Source of the DNA: Bacteroidales bacterium UBA5219
GTDB lineage: Bacteria > Bacteroidota > Bacteroidia > Bacteroidales > ML635J-15
NCBI GenBank assembly: GCA_002412425.1
Contig: DHVB01000086.1
Location: 1-17,352, forward strand
DNA: 17,352 bases
Direction of reading: 5' to 3'
Both the position numbers and the translations under genes were made by a program. Position 1 is the stretch's first letter, and the number at the start of each line of letters is the position of its first letter. Below, in pieces: positions 14,499-17,352 of this stretch. The notes beneath the pieces are model-generated. The model saw only the letters and a list, made by a program, of their open reading frames with translations, ran no database searches and was not told the origin of the DNA.

Positions 14499-15152
14499 TT
14501 ACTCTTGGACAGCATAAGTTACAAATATAACCTTGCTTAACCTATACTTTTCTGTAAAAACATTTAAAAAATCCTCTATTTCTTTGGAATACCCAACATC
14601 TTGTAAAGTTTTATCATCATCACATAATGATACCAATCCAAAATCTGGTGTGTATTGTACCAAATGATATTTGGTCTCATTGTATTCCATTTTAGTTTTA
14701 GAATAATGCCTCTTTATTTCATTAAGATGTTTTTTAAATTCAATTTCAAATTCTTCTGCGTGAATAGAAATGCCATTAATGTTAAAAAATAAAATTTTAT
14801 CCAAATACATGCCTTGATTATACACTAATTCATCACAAGGGAATCTTAATTCTGTTTCATATATAATGCTATCTTCAATAGCAACAACGATTTTATTTGA
14901 TTCTAATGTCCACTCAATTTTATCTCTATTTTCTTTGAGTTTTTTTATCGTTGCTTCAAAGTCATTATTATTAATCGAATCACAAAATAAAATAAATCCA
15001 TTTAAGTTTTGAGGGTATTCATAATAGTCTCGATAATACGATTCTATTAACATCCCTAATCCAGGATACTCGAATTTGTCTGTTTTATTTGTATTATTAC
15101 TTGAGCAAGACATAATACCTAAAACAGTAATAATTAAAACATATTTTCTCAT
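14499..15152 (-). CDS. Small lipoprotein, putative immunity protein for the cassette at 15156-15902
   Basis: The protein has 217 aa with a lipoprotein leader: MRKYVLIITVLGIMSC, Cys at residue 16, followed by Ser and Asn residues (SSNNTNKTDK), a typical outer-membrane lipoprotein tether. The mature part contains YPGLGMLIESYYRDYYEYPQ and LNGFILFCDSINNND near its N-terminus, resembling a helix of small exported proteins, and VQYTPDFGLVSLCDDD towards the C-terminus. I know no family name. It starts 3 bases after the toxin stop, and the HU gene follows. The immunity role is inferred from position and export. Confidence 0.75.
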   Translation of the reverse strand: MRKYVLIITVLGIMSCSSNNTNKTDKFEYPGLGMLIESYYRDYYEYPQNLNGFILFCDSINNNDFEATIKKLKENRDKIEWTLESNKIVVAIEDSIIYETELRFPCDELVYNQGMYLDKILFFNINGISIHAEEFEIEFKKHLNEIKRHYSKTKMEYNETKYHLVQYTPDFGLVSLCDDDKTLQDVGYSKEIEDFLNVFTEKYRLSKVIFVTYAVQE

Positions 15153-15155
15153 TTT

Positions 15156-15902
15156 TTATTTTTTAGGGAAAAACTCATTTTTCCATTTATTGTAAAGATC
15201 AGTCTTGCTATTTAATGTAGGGAATACTAGTGTTACAACATCTAATTTTGGTGATTTGGCAACATAAATATGTGTATTATATCCCGGTTTCATATTACCA
15301 AAGCCATAATTTTTATTATTTTGGTAAACATTACTACCCCAGTCTAATTTTCCTTTCATGGCAGATGCATCACCGTATACATAATAGTAGCCAGTTGCTC
15401 CTTCATAATTGAACGTATAATTATTGTAATCACTAAAACCAAAAGCATTTCGTTTAAAAGGCACTCCTATGTTAAAGTCAGCAGATCGCTCAATAGGAGG
15501 TTCCCATGCATAAGGATCGTCCTCTAAGATATAGTTTGCATAATTTGTAAGCGTTTGGTCGATCTTTTCATAGAGTTTTCCTTCCATAGTTTTTAAGTTC
15601 TTTACTTGTCCGAATAGACTATAGTAATTATCTCCCTCTTTATATGTCTTACCTAGATACTTTCCTTCAATCCCCATTTCTTTCATCTCCTTTGCGGAGT
15701 GAATATTTGCATTATATTTTTTTTCACCGGATGGAGTTTCATACCAATCATCCAACGCCCCCGTAGGATCCACTCTAGCAATTGGATTATTCTGGCAATA
15801 ATTATACGGGCTAACCCAACTTCTTTTACTTGCCAATGGGTCGACAGAGAGCCATATCCATAGATCACTACTGTAGTAACGAGCTCCGAAGTAATCTTTT
15901 TT
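15156..15902 (-). CDS. 5'-truncated Rhs core with C-terminal toxin of unknown type; start out of frame
   Basis: The open frame runs from just inside an A8 tract: KKDYFGARYYSSDLWIWLSVDPLASKRSWVSPYNYCQNNPIARVDPTGALDD, so only the last part of an Rhs core is present. No ATG lies in the frame within the core; a TTG at 15836 would give 226 aa. An ATG at 15924 (MNSKLNL) lies one base out of frame across the A8 tract. The tip has DDWYETPSGEKKYNANIHSAKEMKEMGIEGKYLGKTYKEGD, a linker found in related proteins, then a Tyr/Asn-rich domain with EGATGYYYVYGDASAMKG and a basic end. No catalytic motif is clear. Either a stored tip, a pseudogene, or a slippage-controlled gene. The lipoprotein partner follows after 3 bases. 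Confidence 0.75.
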   Translation of the reverse strand, partial: KKDYFGARYYSSDLWIWLSVDPLASKRSWVSPYNYCQNNPIARVDPTGALDDWYETPSGEKKYNANIHSAKEMKEMGIEGKYLGKTYKEGDNYYSLFGQVKNLKTMEGKLYEKIDQTLTNYANYILEDDPYAWEPPIERSADFNIGVPFKRNAFGFSDYNNYTFNYEGATGYYYVYGDASAMKGKLDWGSNVYQNNKNYGFGNMKPGYNTHIYVAKSPKLDVVTLVFPTLNSKTDLYNKWKNEFFPKK

Positions 15903-15904
15903 TT
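15897..15904 (-). repeat. A8 homopolymer between an ATG and the Rhs reading frame
   Basis: On the minus strand, ATG (15924-15922) AACAGTAAACTTAACTT is followed by eight A and GATTACTTC. With eight A the ATG frame reads KKRLLRSSLLQ and stops; with seven A it continues into KKDYFGARYY, the core. The tract could switch by slippage or be a sequencing error; A8 runs also occur by chance in DNA this AT-rich. Confidence 0.6.
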
Positions 15905-15978
15905 AAGTTAAGTTTACTGTTCATAGCGATTTTATAAATACAACAATAATGAATTTTATTCCAAATCAATAGTTTTTA

Positions 15979-16464
15979 TTAATATTTACACTCTTGTTTA
16001 TTCTGATATTTTGATTTCAACGTTCCGTCTTCATTAAAAGAGATTGCAAAATCAATGGATAAAAAATATTTTCTCTTTTTAATTATTGCAAGTTCTCTAA
16101 AATCATCAAGCATCTCTGGTATATAACAATATTCTACAAATAAAGTAATTTTTTCATTTGAATATCTAATTTCACGTTTAATTGTTCCATTTGAATAAAA
16201 TCTTTGACAAACTAATTCTCCGTCTTTATTTAAACAATCCCACCAATTTTGTTTTAAATGTTCATATACCATTCCACATTCTACAATCTCAATGCTATCA
16301 ACAGAAAATTGTTTGTTTATAATAATATCAATTATTGATGTATCGCATATAAATCCTTCTTTAATTTCTATATAATCTTTTGTGAAAGTAGAACTTAATG
16401 CAAATTGTGAAAAACAAAATGCATTTGCATATAAAAATATTATTGTTAAAAATGTTTTTTTCAT
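15979..16464 (-). CDS. Exported small protein, putative immunity protein for the toxin at 16476-17352
   Basis: The protein has 161 aa with a signal peptide at residues 1-20 (MKKTFLTIIFLYANAFCFSQ), so it should be periplasmic. The mature part includes DSIEIVECGMVYEHLKQNWWD and RFYSNGTIKREIRYSNEKI, a strand pattern resembling the SNGTIKREIxY motif of small toxin-associated repeat proteins, and ends with a repeat-like FNEDGTLKSKYQNK. This paired pattern (NGTIKREI and DGTLKSKY) is visible, but I would not name the family. It starts 11 bases after the toxin stop. In 15925-15978 there is only AT-rich sequence. Confidence 0.75.
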   Translation of the reverse strand: MKKTFLTIIFLYANAFCFSQFALSSTFTKDYIEIKEGFICDTSIIDIIINKQFSVDSIEIVECGMVYEHLKQNWWDCLNKDGELVCQRFYSNGTIKREIRYSNEKITLFVEYCYIPEMLDDFRELAIIKKRKYFLSIDFAISFNEDGTLKSKYQNKQECKY

Positions 16465-16475
16465 TTTGTATTCTC

Positions 16476-17352
16476 TTATGGTCTATGTTTAGGATAAAAA
16501 TCGTTATATGCTCCGCCAAAATGAGATGGGGTGTATAATATTGAAGTATTCTCTCCTCTAGAATTTATGGGGTGTCTTTGTCCTACTCCGTTCATTAAAG
16601 CTCTTTTTATCTTGTCTGGTTTATTTAATAATTTTATGTAACCATAATGAGAATAACCTTTATTATCTTTATCTACATTAAAATATGTATTTATATTAAC
16701 ATTATCAACAACCCACTGTTTGGCTCGTACTTCGTCATAAATATCTAAATTTTCACAACCCCAACTTCCATTTTTATTTTGAACAAACTTCATTTCTACA
16801 CCTGCAATGGCTTCTTTTAGGTGATAACTTTCTTCAAAAACTCCACTTGCTCCTAATTTATTGGTTATGCTTGGATCCCAATTTACATTATAAATATCTT
16901 GTCCTGCATCATTTTTACCGTCATATCCAATAGAACCGCCGCCGTCTGATGTATGATTAAATTTTATCAATTTCGTTGGGTCGTTTTTCCATTGATTGTA
17001 CATTTTTCCTAGTGCAGGATTTTTACTTGCATAATTTGTTGCCTCTTCATAACCCGATGTCGTAGGGTCTACATCATCCAGCATCCCGCTTTTATCACTT
17101 CGCCCCACAGGGTTATTTTGCGAATAATTATACGGCGTAATCCAACTTCTTTCTTCCGCCATCGGATCCACACTCAGCCAAAGTCCTAATTTAGAATCTA
17201 AATATCTTGCACCAAAATAGGAATATCCAGTCTCTAAATCAAGTGGCTTTCCGCTAAATTTAAACTCACTATCATAAGTAGAACCCGATACTTTTTGATT
17301 TACAAAAATTTCACCAAAAGGCAAGTAACTAAGGTGTTGCAAAGCATTTCCG
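16476..17352 (-). CDS. Rhs core with C-terminal ExxH-type toxin, partial at the right edge
   Basis: The frame remains open to 17352 (GNALQHLSYLPFGEIF...), so the start is outside the window. Core: KPLDLETGYSYFGARYLDSKLGLWLSVDPM, TPYNYSQNNPVGRSDKSGMLDD. The tip begins DVDPTTSGYEEATNYASKNP, with SIGYDGKND in the first half, FEESYHLKEAIAGVEMKF, then IYDEVRAKQWVVD, and a basic C-terminus. ESYH with a later E..A resembles the ExxH plus downstream Glu arrangement seen in some Bacteroidota Rhs toxin tips and could bind zinc; the family and activity are not established. The core is a hybrid: 17173-17352 equals 2124-2303, and 17082-17176 equals 10526-10620. The exported partner gene starts 11 bases downstream. 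Confidence 0.82.
   Translation of the reverse strand, partial: GNALQHLSYLPFGEIFVNQKVSGSTYDSEFKFSGKPLDLETGYSYFGARYLDSKLGLWLSVDPMAEERSWITPYNYSQNNPVGRSDKSGMLDDVDPTTSGYEEATNYASKNPALGKMYNQWKNDPTKLIKFNHTSDGGGSIGYDGKNDAGQDIYNVNWDPSITNKLGASGVFEESYHLKEAIAGVEMKFVQNKNGSWGCENLDIYDEVRAKQWVVDNVNINTYFNVDKDNKGYSHYGYIKLLNKPDKIKRALMNGVGQRHPINSRGENTSILYTPSHFGGAYNDFYPKHRP

Noticed and set aside
13875..14540. ORFs 13875-14174 (minus) and 14118-14540 (plus)
   Set aside because: They are antisense to the XRE and HU genes and cross both terminators.
1..17352. CRISPR arrays, tRNA or rRNA genes
   Set aside because: The repeats are long, coding and unevenly spaced, and no cloverleaf or rRNA-like sequence was recognised on either strand.

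Overview
AT-rich Bacteroidota (Flavobacteriia- or Bacteroidia-like) DNA. The evidence is YD/RHS-core polymorphic-toxin proteins ending in the NNPxxRxDxxGxLDD type of boundary, many small exported or lipoprotein genes, an HU gene and a mobile-element primase typical of this phylum, and a TTTG / TAnnTTTG promoter. No tRNA, rRNA, CRISPR array or transposase was seen.

Almost everything is on the minus strand, so the biological order runs from right to left. The window is a tandem array of truncated Rhs C-terminal cassettes. Each has a short, recombined piece of the Rhs core, a different C-terminal toxin-like domain, and one or two small exported partner genes (presumed immunity). In transcription order: (1) 17352-16476 core plus an ExxH-type toxin, partner 16464-15979; (2) 15902-15156 core fragment plus unknown toxin, lipoprotein partner 15152-14499; (3) a mobile-element backbone of HU (14455-14183), a divergent XRE regulator (13749-14096, plus strand) and a CHC2/Toprim primase; (4) that primase runs in frame into an HExxH (M91/NleD-like) toxin (13579-12164), followed by lipoprotein partner 12162-11578; (5) 11515-9929 core plus JAB-like toxin, partners 9924-9190 and 9123-8650; (6) 8610-7666 core plus HExxE toxin, partner 7659-7204; (7) 6876-5908 core plus JAB-like toxin, partners 5908-5219 and 5202-4711; (8) 4471-3494 core plus HExxE toxin, partner 3477-3037; (9) 3007-1427 core plus JAB-like toxin, partner 1430-933; (10) two small ORFs (889-722, 725-633), then another core (640-1) leaving the window.

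None of the Rhs pieces has a signal peptide, a delivery domain or a full YD barrel. Several have no ATG, so they look like stored 'orphan tips' rather than self-sufficient toxins. The cores are patchworks of near-identical DNA shared between cassettes (blocks of 63 to 250 bases), consistent with tip exchange by homologous recombination. All ten partner proteins begin with a signal peptide or lipobox, so the toxins probably act outside the cytoplasm of the recipient.

The most unusual points are the in-frame primase-metallopeptidase toxin fusion, an A8 tract that puts one cassette one base out of frame with the only nearby ATG, two diverged toxin/immunity pairs of one family, and a small hydrophobic reading frame in a duplicated spacer whose differences between copies are largely synonymous.
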